From positions 1 to 33,001 of the forward strand of contig CAZXGT010000014.1 in assembly GCA_964639935.1 (NCBI GenBank): a stretch of 33,001 bases of DNA. The letters are read 5' to 3'. The position numbers and the translations under genes are program-made. Numbering within the stretch: position 1 is the stretch's first letter; the number at the start of each line of letters is the position of its first letter. The DNA is from CALNYS01 sp964639935 (GTDB lineage Bacteria > Planctomycetota > Phycisphaerae > Phycisphaerales > UBA1924). The notes under the pieces were generated by a model, which saw nothing but the letters and a program-made list of their open reading frames with translations, did no database searches and was not told the DNA's origin. Below, one piece after another: positions 23,264-33,001 of the stretch.

Positions 23264-24685
23264 TCAGAGGGTGAAGCGGGTGGGGGAGAGGGTCTGATCG
23301 ACCCGGGTCTTGTAATCCTCGAAGCCGGCGCGGCCCATGAGGCCGAAGGCGGCCTTCTTTCCGGTCTCGACGGCGGGCTGGTTGTAGGCGTCGACGCCGA
23401 GCATGCGTCCGGCGTAGGCGGTGGCGACCATCCAGAGCTGGATGAACTCGCCGACGTGGGCGGCGTCGAGGGTGGGCATGTTGATGGTGAAGTTGGGTCG
23501 CTGGCTCTCGACGAGGGCGTATTCCGTGGCGCGTTTTTCGGCGCGGAGGAGCTGGGCGAGGGAGGCGCCCTCGAGGTACTGCAGGTTCTCGACGCCGGCG
23601 CCGGCGGGGATCTCGACGTCGCTCTCGTGGCGCTCGATGTCGATGAATCCGATGACCTTGTCGTTGGGACCCTCGCGGTAGAGCTGGATCTGGGAGTGCT
23701 GGTCGGTGGCGCCGAGCGCCTTGATGGGCGTGAATCCGGCGTGGATCTCCTCGCCGCTTGTGGTGTGACGCTTGCCGAGGGATTCGGCCCAGAGCTGGCG
23801 GTACCAGTCGGCGAAGAGGTCCATGGCGCTCGAGTAGGGCATGAGGATGTGGTTGGCTTTGTTCTTCTCGCGGCCGAGGCGGACGAGGAGGGTGGCGAGG
23901 AGGGCGGCGGGGTTCTCCTGGAGGGATTCGCTCGAGCAGCGCTTGTCCATGCGCTCGGCGCCGTCCAGGAGGGCTTCGATGTCGATCCCGCACATGGCGG
24001 CGGAGAAGAGGCCGACGGGGGAGAGGACGGAGAAGCGTCCGCCGACGCCCTCTGGGACGGGGAGCGTCTCGTAGCCGGCGTCGTCGCAGATGGAGCGCAT
24101 CGTGCCCTGGCTGGGGTCGGTGATGGCGAGGACGCTTTGGGCGTGTGCTTCGGCGCCGAGCGCTTCGATGAGGCGTTTGCGGAGGATGAGGAACTGGGCG
24201 GCGGTCTCGGCGGTTTCGCCGGACTTGCTGATGACGTTGACGAGGGTTCGTTCGAGTCCGCCGGCGTGGTTCTCGATGTAATCGAGGGTGGCGCCGACGA
24301 GGGCGGGGTCGACGTTGTCGAGGATGAAGAGTCGCGGTCCGGGGCGCTCGGCGCGGGGGAGGAGGTTGTAGGTGGGCGGGTTGAGGGCGCCCTGGAGGGC
24401 GAGGTTTCCGAGGGCGGAGCCGCCGATGCCGAGGACGAGGAGGTTGTCGAAGCGGTCGCGCCGGTCGGCGGCGGCGCGTTTGACGGCTTCGAGATGCTCG
24501 TTTCGGGCGTCGCCGAGGCAGAGGTCGCGCCAGCGTTCCCAGCCGGTTCCCCGGGTGGAGGCGAGGTCGCGGGTGATCTCGGCGATCTCCTTTGCGGCGG
24601 CGGAGCCCGGGGCGAGGGAATCCGGATCGACGCCGTGCTCGGCGACGCGTTCGGATGTGCAGTTGGCGTAGTCGACGGTGATCAT
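23264..24685 (-). CDS. pgi: Glucose-6-phosphate isomerase
   Basis: Interconverts glucose 6-phosphate and fructose 6-phosphate in glycolysis. The 473-residue protein belongs to the shorter bacterial type. Visible landmarks are the sugar-phosphate site VLGIGGSALGN, the block VISKSGETAET, the signature GVGGRFSVLSPVGL, ADWYRQLWAESLGK, and the substrate/active-site region ALGATDQHSQIQLYREG. The start codon ATG at 24685 has no Shine-Dalgarno but sits 6 bases after TAGTCT (minus strand), a layout expected for a leaderless mRNA. It is divergent from hpt and convergent with flagellin 3. Confidence 0.95.
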   Translation of the reverse strand: MITVDYANCTSERVAEHGVDPDSLAPGSAAAKEIAEITRDLASTRGTGWERWRDLCLGDARNEHLEAVKRAAADRRDRFDNLLVLGIGGSALGNLALQGALNPPTYNLLPRAERPGPRLFILDNVDPALVGATLDYIENHAGGLERTLVNVISKSGETAETAAQFLILRKRLIEALGAEAHAQSVLAITDPSQGTMRSICDDAGYETLPVPEGVGGRFSVLSPVGLFSAAMCGIDIEALLDGAERMDKRCSSESLQENPAALLATLLVRLGREKNKANHILMPYSSAMDLFADWYRQLWAESLGKRHTTSGEEIHAGFTPIKALGATDQHSQIQLYREGPNDKVIGFIDIERHESDVEIPAGAGVENLQYLEGASLAQLLRAEKRATEYALVESQRPNFTINMPTLDAAHVGEFIQLWMVATAYAGRMLGVDAYNQPAVETGKKAAFGLMGRAGFEDYKTRVDQTLSPTRFTL

Positions 24686-24691
24686 GCGGTC

Positions 24692-24697
24692 AGACTA
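24692..24697 (-). promoter_or_regulatory. Leaderless-type -10 box for pgi
   Basis: On the minus strand TAGTCT (TANNNT pattern) ends 6 bases before the pgi ATG, and no ribosome-binding motif lies between. Transcription would then begin at or next to the start codon. No good -35 box was found. Confidence 0.4.
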
Positions 24698-24750
24698 GCG
24701 GACGGTGGGCGCGGATCGTGAAGGGAGCGGGCGCCTTCGTGTCGCGGCGG

Positions 24751-24756
24751 TAGCAT
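24751..24756 (+). promoter_or_regulatory. Leaderless-type -10 box for hpt
   Basis: TAGCAT ends exactly 6 bases before the hpt ATG at 24763, mirroring the pgi side of the same 77-base divergent gap. No Shine-Dalgarno precedes the ATG. No clear -35 box was found. Confidence 0.4.
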
Positions 24757-24762
24757 GGCGGC

Positions 24763-25365
24763 ATGAGCCAGCCGCTTGGACGAGTGCTGATCGACCGGGA
24801 GCGGATCGCGGAGCGGACACGGGACCTTGGGGCGCGGATCACGGCGGATCTTCTCGAGGATCTTCAGGAGGAGGGGCTCGGGGCGGACGCGTCGCAGCGG
24901 ATCGTTCTGATGCCGGTGCTGACCGGGGCGATGGTGTTCGCGGCGGACCTGATCCGCTCGATGCCGCTGGCGATGCAGGTGCGGGCGATCAGCGTGAGCA
25001 GCTATCCGGGGAAGTCGACGACGAGCCAGGGGGTGACGCTCCGCGGTGATTTTCCGGATGATCTCGGTGGGACGCACGTGGTGCTGGTGGACGACATCTT
25101 CGACACGGGCCGGACGCTCTCGGTGCTTCAGCGGATGGCGCGGGAGCAGTCGCCGGCGTCGCTTCGGACGTGCGTGCTGCTCTCGAAGAACGTGGAGCGG
25201 CTGGCGAAGGCGAGCGTGGATTACGTGGGGTTCGAGATCCCGCCGGAGTTCGTGATCGGCTACGGGCTGGACTTCGACGGGATGCACCGGAACCTGCCGG
25301 ACATCCGGGTGATGGATCCGGAGGCGGATCCGGTGGGACCGAAGATCGATCCAGACGCGCGATGA
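24763..25365 (+). CDS. hpt: Hypoxanthine phosphoribosyltransferase
   Basis: A purine salvage enzyme that joins hypoxanthine (and guanine) to PRPP. The 200-residue protein has the PRPP-binding loop VVLVDDIFDTGRTL at residues 106-119, an N-terminal VLMPVLTGAMVFAADL segment corresponding to the usual GVLKGG...F region, and the flexible-loop block SVSSYPGKSTTS. The C-terminal FVIGYGLDFDGMHRNLPDI is highly characteristic of the family. The usual acidic pair of the loop reads DD rather than ED. The stop overlaps the next gene as ATGA (25362-25365), so the two are likely co-translated. Confidence 0.93.
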   Translation: MSQPLGRVLIDRERIAERTRDLGARITADLLEDLQEEGLGADASQRIVLMPVLTGAMVFAADLIRSMPLAMQVRAISVSSYPGKSTTSQGVTLRGDFPDDLGGTHVVLVDDIFDTGRTLSVLQRMAREQSPASLRTCVLLSKNVERLAKASVDYVGFEIPPEFVIGYGLDFDGMHRNLPDIRVMDPEADPVGPKIDPDAR

Positions 25366-25865
25366 CCTCGGGCGCCGACGCCATCCTGGATGCGGGTGCT
25401 GGGGCGGATCCGCCGGGCGTGGCGCTGCAGGATGGCGAGATCGTGATTCTCTCGATCCGGCCTCACTGGTCGGGCCCGCTCCTGATGGGTCTGATCCCGA
25501 CGCTGATTCTGGGGGCGTCCCTGGGGGCGCTCTCGTCGCTTCGATCGACGCCCGCGCCGTCGCGGCTCATGGGTTTTCTGGCGGCGTTGGCTTTGGCGCC
25601 GCTGCTCGTGGGCGCTTTGCGTCACGCGCTTCGCCGGTACGTGCTGACGGATCGGCGGGTGATCGTGCGCGACGGGATCCGGCATCAGGAGATCCCGCTT
25701 TCGTCGGTGGAGCGGATCGACGTGGAGGAGCGGGTGCGGGAGGGGGCGCCGGGGGACGTGGCGTTTCGGAGCGATGAGGGGATCTTGGTGTGGTCGCGGG
25801 CGCCGGAGGCGCGCGAGGTGCAACGGATTGCGCACGAGGCGGTGGAGCGGTACGGGAAGCTGTGA
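25362..25865 (+). CDS. PH-domain (bPH2/YdbS-like) membrane protein
   Basis: A 167-residue membrane protein with two hydrophobic helices (about residues 38-60 and 68-90) followed by a bacterial PH-like segment. The RYVLTDRRVIVRDGIRHQEIPLSSVERIDVEE stretch (about 92-123) shows the typical 'Y-x-LT-x-R-x-I-x-x-x-G' pattern of the bPH2 (former DUF304) family. The function of such proteins is not known; some take part in membrane stress. The ATG at 25362 overlaps the hpt stop (ATGA). It ends 6 bases before the convergent CDGSH gene. Confidence 0.75.
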   Translation: MTSGADAILDAGAGADPPGVALQDGEIVILSIRPHWSGPLLMGLIPTLILGASLGALSSLRSTPAPSRLMGFLAALALAPLLVGALRHALRRYVLTDRRVIVRDGIRHQEIPLSSVERIDVEERVREGAPGDVAFRSDEGILVWSRAPEAREVQRIAHEAVERYGKL

Positions 25866-25871
25866 GCTGAT

Positions 25872-26078
25872 CTACTCGAGGTACTGTTTCTCGACGACCT
25901 GCTTTCGCGCGGGGTCGTAGACGTAGAGCACGCCGGGCTCTTCGGACTTGCACGCCTTGTGTGAGCCGTCGCAGAAGGGGAAGTTCTGGGTGAGGCCGCA
26001 GCCGCAGATGAAGACGGGCTTGTCCTGCGGGTCGATGCGGATGGGGCCGTCGGCTTCGAAGCGGATGAGTCGCGGCAT
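25872..26078 (-). CDS. CDGSH iron-sulfur protein
   Basis: A 68-residue protein with a complete CDGSH motif: C25-x-C27, then TxxxPFC36DGSH40. In this family three Cys and one His hold a [2Fe-2S] cluster, used for redox sensing or electron transfer. Only one motif is present and there is no membrane helix, as in small bacterial members. It lies 44 bases downstream of the MoxR gene on the same strand, so the two may be co-transcribed. GGGGGA serves as a ribosome site. Confidence 0.92.
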   Translation of the reverse strand: MPRLIRFEADGPIRIDPQDKPVFICGCGLTQNFPFCDGSHKACKSEEPGVLYVYDPARKQVVEKQYLE

Positions 26079-26122
26079 GGCGTGAGTCCCCCGGGCTTGG
26101 GTTCGATGAGCTTTTGTCGATG

Positions 26123-27055
26123 CTACACGGGCGCGGGGACGCGGCGGAGGATGTCGGCGAGGATGCCGGCGGCGGCGTCGACGTCGTGGCCGCTCTCGGT
26201 GACGCCGGCGAGGACGACGCGGTGGGCGCAGACGGGGACGACGAGATCGTGGACGTCGTCGGGGACGCCGTAGTCGCGTCCGTCGATGACGGCCTGGGCG
26301 CGGGCGGCCTGGGCGAGGGCGAGGGTGCCGCGCGGGCTGACGCCGACGCGGATCTCCGCGGAGGAGCGTGTGGCCTCGGCGATGGCGACGATGTAGTCGC
26401 GGATGGAGGCGTCGAGGCGGACGTCGTCGACGGCGCGCTGGAGCTCGAGGACCTCGTCGCGCCCGAGAACGGAGGCGAGGTCGGGCAGGGTGCTTGAGGC
26501 GGGGCGGAGGTCGAGCATGTCCGCTTCGTGCTCGGCGTCGGGGTAGCCGAGGGTGATGCGCATCAGGAAGCGGTCGAGCTGGTTCTCGGGGAGGGCGAAG
26601 GTTCCCTCGAACTCGATGGGGTTCTGCGTCGCGACGACCATAAAGGGAGGGGGGAGGGCGTGGACGGTCCCGTCGATGGAGACGGTGGACTCGCCCATGG
26701 CCTCGAGGAGGGCGGACTGGGTGCGGGGCGAGGCGCGGTTGATCTCATCGGCGAGGATGATGTTGGCGAAGACGGGCCCGGGCTTGAAGACGAACTCCTG
26801 GGTGGAGGCGTCGAAGATGGTGGTTCCGAGGACGTCGGCGGGGAGGAGGTCGGGGGTGAGCTGGATGCGTGAGAAGGAGCAGTCCAGGCTCTTGGCGAGG
26901 GCGCTGGCCATGAGGGTCTTGCCGACGCCGGGGACGTCCTCGATGAGCAGGTGACCGCGGGCGAGGAGGCAGCAGAGCATCTGGTCGATGGACGCGGGGT
27001 CGCCCAGGTAGACGCTGGAGATGTTGCGGCGGAGGGTGTCGAGGGTCTCGAGCAT
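26123..27055 (-). CDS. MoxR-family AAA+ ATPase
   Basis: A chaperone-like AAA+ ATPase of the MoxR type, often helping to assemble metal- or VWA-domain complexes. In the 310-residue form the Walker A is EDVPGVGKT (39-47), the Walker B is IILADEINRA (99-108), the sensor 1 region reads VVATQNPIEFEGT, and the ENQLDRFLMR block follows. The C-terminal lid (GVSPRGTLALAQAARA) is typical. I prefer the ATG at 27055, since a TATACT box lies 9 bases upstream on the minus strand. A GTG at 27109 preceded by AAGGGAG is a real alternative that would add 18 residues. No VWA partner gene is adjacent; the CDGSH gene follows. Confidence 0.9.
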   Translation of the reverse strand: MLETLDTLRRNISSVYLGDPASIDQMLCCLLARGHLLIEDVPGVGKTLMASALAKSLDCSFSRIQLTPDLLPADVLGTTIFDASTQEFVFKPGPVFANIILADEINRASPRTQSALLEAMGESTVSIDGTVHALPPPFMVVATQNPIEFEGTFALPENQLDRFLMRITLGYPDAEHEADMLDLRPASSTLPDLASVLGRDEVLELQRAVDDVRLDASIRDYIVAIAEATRSSAEIRVGVSPRGTLALAQAARAQAVIDGRDYGVPDDVHDLVVPVCAHRVVLAGVTESGHDVDAAAGILADILRRVPAPV

Positions 27056-27064
27056 GGACCCGGG

Positions 27065-27070
27065 AGTATA
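27065..27070 (-). promoter_or_regulatory. -10-like box TATACT before the MoxR gene
   Basis: On the minus strand TATACT (5 of 6 to TATAAT) lies 9 bases before the ATG at 27055, which would give a leader of only a few bases. If the GTG at 27109 is the real start, this box is coincidental. Confidence 0.3.
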
Positions 27071-27124
27071 GGGAGCGGCGGGTTGGTGCTTGCCGGAGCG
27101 TTGGATCACGTTCACACTCCCTTC

Positions 27125-28099
27125 ATGGGTGCGGACCGACAGCACGACTCGCCGGAGGCGCCGCGACCCTCAGGCGAGGCGTCGCCCGATCTGGCGATGC
27201 TTCTGACGGGCGACCTGCCGTGCATCGGCTGTGGATACGACATCCGGGGGCAGTCGGTTCTCGGTCAGTGTCCGGAATGCGGGCTTGCGGTGCGGGCGAC
27301 GATTCTGCACCGGGTTGATCCGCAGGCGCACGAGCTGCTGCCGATGCCGACGCCGTGGGCGACGAGCTTCGGTCTGCTGCTGTGGTCTGGCGGTGGCTTG
27401 GCTGCGGCGCTCGTGTGCTGGATTCCGCGGGTCGCGGATCTGATCGAGGAGGTTTCGGCGGGCCGGATGGGCTTTGAGGCGCGGTGGGCGCCCCCGCTTG
27501 CGGTCGCGGCGCTGGCGGCGTCCGGGCTTGGGGCGCTCGGGATGATCCGCCCGATGGTGGATCTGCCGCGGTGGCGGAGCGTGGCGGCGGCGCTGGCGTT
27601 TTTGATGTACGCGCCGCTGATCGTGGCGGTGCATCGGGTGGCGTCGTTTGATCTCGGGATGACGCCGTACATCGTCGACGATCCGCACGCGGGGCGGATC
27701 GGTTGGAAGCTCGCGGCGGGCGGGTCGATCGCGGCGATGCTTGTTCTGATCCGTCCGAACGCGCGGGAGCTGGTGGATCGGTCCCTGGTGCTCCGGACGA
27801 AGCGGGTGGATCGTCAGACGATTCTGGCGACGCTCGGGGCGCTGGCGGTGGCGCTGGCGGGCGACGGGCTTCGGTTGTTGTCGACGGCGAGCGGCGGCTC
27901 GATGGCGGACTATTTCGAGTGGGTGGGTTCGATTCTGGTGCTCGTGGGCTCGGTGCTGGTGACGCTTGGGCTCGGGGGGGCGGTGATCGACAGCTGGCGG
28001 ATCGCCCGCGCGATCCTGGCGCCGAGCCCGTCGCCCCAGCAGGCGCTGCGTCGCGGGCCGGCCGGTTCGACGGGGAAGGAGAGCGGCGGCGGGGCCTGA
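27125..28099 (+). CDS. Zinc-ribbon multi-pass membrane protein
   Basis: A 324-residue protein of unknown function. Residues 33-52 form a rubredoxin-type zinc ribbon (C33, C36, C49, C52 in CIGCGYD...CPECG), a pattern repeated in many planctomycete membrane proteins. It is followed by about six hydrophobic helices (near residues 79-100, 121-140, 147-167, 186-202, 222-242 and 250-275) and a polar tail. The first 30 residues are polar with no signal peptide. I chose the ATG at 27125. It has no Shine-Dalgarno; the preceding CACACT with a 6-base gap could be a leaderless -10 box, weakly. It is divergent from the MoxR gene. Confidence 0.7.
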   Translation: MGADRQHDSPEAPRPSGEASPDLAMLLTGDLPCIGCGYDIRGQSVLGQCPECGLAVRATILHRVDPQAHELLPMPTPWATSFGLLLWSGGGLAAALVCWIPRVADLIEEVSAGRMGFEARWAPPLAVAALAASGLGALGMIRPMVDLPRWRSVAAALAFLMYAPLIVAVHRVASFDLGMTPYIVDDPHAGRIGWKLAAGGSIAAMLVLIRPNARELVDRSLVLRTKRVDRQTILATLGALAVALAGDGLRLLSTASGGSMADYFEWVGSILVLVGSVLVTLGLGGAVIDSWRIARAILAPSPSPQQALRRGPAGSTGKESGGGA

Positions 28100-28205
28100 G
28101 TCTGCCTCTTTGACAGGCGGGCGCGGCGATGGGGCGCCGGAAGTCAGCATGCCGGGGGCGGCGGCGGCGTTTTCGGGGTTGAAACGGGGCCGAGCGGGCG
28201 GAGTG

Positions 28206-28225
28206 CGGCGCCGAGCTTGGCGCCG
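28206..28225. repeat. Inverted repeat in the groEL1 leader
   Basis: 7-bp arms CGGCGCC and GGCGCCG with a 6-base loop (GAGCTT), 98 bases before the groEL1 ATG. The 224-base gap (28100-28323) contains no CIRCE element. This repeat could be an operator or an mRNA hairpin; a perfect TTGACA at 28110-28115 lacks a matching -10. Confidence 0.45.
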
Positions 28226-28323
28226 GGCTTGCCACTGATGTGGAGCGGGTCGTTGTTGCGCTCGCGACGAATCAGACTTCATCACGCCCACGAGAAACAC
28301 CTGACAGGCTGGAGACCACGCCC

Positions 28324-30212
<1,889 letters not shown>

Positions 30213-30256
30213 GCCCGGACGCCGTTTTCGTTTCTTCATTCCCTTGAGAGTCACTC

Positions 30257-30892
30257 ATGGAACCGCAGGTCTCCATCACGTCCGCGCCCGCTCCGGGGCC
30301 GACGCCGACCACGACGAGTCTGCCGGCGCGTCGGCGCGAGCGTCCGCTCATGGATCTCGGGCGGGAGCACGCCCGCGTGCCGTGGATGGAGTGGTTCAAG
30401 CGGGCGTCCGACGGGATGGACCTGTTCATGGAGCAGGGCGTGATGCCCGCGCTCCCGCGGGCGTTTCGGGTGACGCTGCGCGACGGCCGGCCCTACGCGG
30501 TGTTCAGCGTCAAGACGCACATCGCGGAGCGCAAGTGCGGCGCGAGCGGCGACTGGCGCGAGGCGGTGGACGGGCAGCGCGACGTGAGCGACGTGATCAC
30601 GGGGTATTCGCTCGTGGGGACGGCGCACGACGGGAAGCCGGTGGTGCTCACGGTGCCGCCGGAGGAGATCGCGAGCGTGGAGTGCGTGCTGGTGCAGGGT
30701 CACCCGGGCCAGCGCGAGAAGGAAACGGACGCCGACGAGATTCCCTTCGGCTTCGCGGCGTTCACAAAGGAGCCGCGGACGCCCGAGATGACGGAAGAGG
30801 AAGAGCCGACGCTCTTCTCGAACAGCACGAATGACACGAACGGCGCCTCGGCGCCGCGAGATGAACGCAAGCAGGAGCAAGAGAACTTATGA
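30257..30892 (+). CDS. Unknown protein coupled to groES
   Basis: A 211-residue protein not recognised. The N-terminal 30 residues are Pro/Thr-rich. Residues about 30-65 look helical with a WMEWFKRASDGMDLFMEQ block, and residues about 68-148 look like a small beta-rich domain (FRVTLRDGRPYAVFSVKTH; ITGYSLVGTAHDGKPVVLTVPPEEIASVECVLV). The tail is acidic and disordered. There is no signal peptide or membrane helix. Its stop overlaps the groES start as ATGA (30889-30892), and it begins 44 bases after groEL1, so it sits inside the chaperonin operon. The exact overlap argues for a real, translated gene. Function unknown; a role with the chaperonin is inferred from position only. Confidence 0.75.
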   Translation: MEPQVSITSAPAPGPTPTTTSLPARRRERPLMDLGREHARVPWMEWFKRASDGMDLFMEQGVMPALPRAFRVTLRDGRPYAVFSVKTHIAERKCGASGDWREAVDGQRDVSDVITGYSLVGTAHDGKPVVLTVPPEEIASVECVLVQGHPGQREKETDADEIPFGFAAFTKEPRTPEMTEEEEPTLFSNSTNDTNGASAPRDERKQEQENL

Positions 30893-31179
30893 ACGTCAAA
30901 CCCCTCGATGATCGTGTTCTTGTCAAGCCGGTTGAGGCTGAGAGCAAGACGGAGTCCGGGCTGTACCTGCCGGAGACGGCGAAGGAGCGTCCGGTGCATG
31001 GCAAGGTGGTCGCGGTCGGTCCGGGCAAGAAGCTCGATTCCGGCGAGCGGGCGCCGATGAACGTGAAGAAGGGCGACACGGTGGTGTACTCGCGGTACGC
31101 GGGGACCGAGGTGGAGCTCAAGGGCGCGGAGCACCTGATCATGCGCGAGAGCGAACTGCTCGGGGTGCTCGAGGGTTGA
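30889..31179 (+). CDS. groES: Co-chaperonin GroES
   Basis: The heptameric lid of the GroEL cage, 96 residues. The start (NVKPLDDRVLVKP), the mobile loop (ESKTESGLYLPETAKERP), VVAVGPG, the DTVVYSRYAGTEVELKG block and the final EHLIMRESELLGVLEG are all standard. The mobile-loop GLYL replaces the common GIVL. The ATG overlaps the preceding unknown gene (ATGA). It lies between two groEL genes, so it probably serves both, and 144 bases separate it from groEL2. Confidence 0.97.
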   Translation: MNVKPLDDRVLVKPVEAESKTESGLYLPETAKERPVHGKVVAVGPGKKLDSGERAPMNVKKGDTVVYSRYAGTEVELKGAEHLIMRESELLGVLEG

Positions 31180-31185
31180 TGGCTG

Positions 31186-31257
31186 GGTGGCGCGACCCGC
31201 CGAAGGCGCGTCGTGAGCTTCGGGCACGCCGCGCCGAAGACGGCGGGGCATGGCGCC
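31186..31257. repeat. Second bipartite REP/BIME-like element
   Basis: Two inverted, diverged arms (31186-31216 and 31225-31257) share the design and the core CCGCCGAAGGCGC with the left arm at 4897-4927. It starts 6 bases after the groES stop. Confidence 0.6.
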
Positions 31258-31279
31258 CCTAAGGATGAACTGCACACAC

Positions 31280-31295
31280 CGCGCCGCGCGGCGCG
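31280..31295. repeat. Perfect 16-base palindrome before groEL2
   Basis: CGCGCCGC joined to GCGGCGCG, 28 bases before the groEL2 ATG. It could be an operator or only GC-rich chance; no CIRCE was seen. Confidence 0.4.
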
Positions 31296-31323
31296 ACACG
31301 TTTGAGATAGAGGAACAACCAAC

Positions 31324-32940
<1,617 letters not shown>

Positions 32941-32954
32941 CGCAGCAGAACGCT

Positions 32955-32988
32955 CGCCGGCGCTCGGGGAACCGGGCGCCGGCGGTTT
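32955..32988 (+). terminator. Probable terminator after groEL2
   Basis: A strong GC inverted repeat (9-bp core CGCCGGCGC with GCGCCGGCG, 32955-32963 and 32976-32984, extended by inner pairs) lies 15 bases after the stop, followed by a short T run (TTT). Confidence 0.5.
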
Positions 32989-33001
32989 CGCCGAGGCCCT
33001 G

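Noticed and set aside
28100..28323. CIRCE (HrcA) operator before groEL1
   Set aside because: No TTAGCACTC/GAGTGCTAA-type repeat; only a GGCGCC inverted repeat is present.

Overview
The window is GC-rich, gene-dense bacterial DNA, most likely from a planctomycete of the Phycisphaerae/Phycisphaerales type. The reasons are: a tail resembling a PEP-CTERM sorting signal at the left edge; a membrane protein with an N-terminal CxxC...CPEC zinc ribbon, a style common in planctomycetes; the futalosine menaquinone enzyme MqnC; several flagellins next to fliW-csrA; and two groEL genes, one with a GGM tail and one without. The assignment rests on gene content, not on a search.

Layout. 1-51: C-terminal end of a PEP-CTERM-like protein, then a strong terminator. 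249-2423: DUF2339 multi-pass membrane protein, convergent with mqnC (leftward, 2407-3837). 4008-4886: unknown membrane protein, convergent with a XerC/D recombinase (leftward, ends 4984), with a bipartite inverted repeat (REP/BIME-like) between them. 6095-15531: a tightly packed flagellar operon: small ORF, flgF, flgG, flgA, flgH, flgI, flgJ, flgN-like, flgK, flgL. Many junctions overlap by a few bases. 15650-23153: fliW, csrA, flagellin 1, flagellin 2, a flagellin-like protein without polymerisation domains, flagellin 3. 23264-28099: housekeeping genes: pgi (left), hpt and a PH-domain protein (right), a CDGSH iron-sulfur protein and a MoxR ATPase (left), a zinc-ribbon membrane protein (right). 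28324-32940: chaperonin locus groEL1 - unknown gene - groES - groEL2.

How the parts work together. The flagellar block builds the rod (FlgF, FlgG), the P- and L-rings (FlgA, FlgI, FlgH), rod assembly (FlgJ), the hook-filament junction (FlgN-like, FlgK, FlgL) and the filament (flagellins). FliW and CsrA form the known partner switch that couples flagellin translation to export. The main regulatory observation is a set of short hairpins that all show the loop ACGGAG. They lie at the ribosome-binding sites of flagellins 1 and 3 and in the csrA leader, with different but complementary stems, as expected for CsrA sites. Flagellin 2 has the same ACGGAG core in a different fold.

Other points: the 100-N gap inside groEL1 is flanked by an identical 55-base sequence, and removing 155 bases restores an intact gene; pgi and hpt appear to have divergent leaderless promoters; a gene of unknown function is translationally coupled to groES; and strand composition (G versus C) switches near 2.1 kb independently of gene direction.
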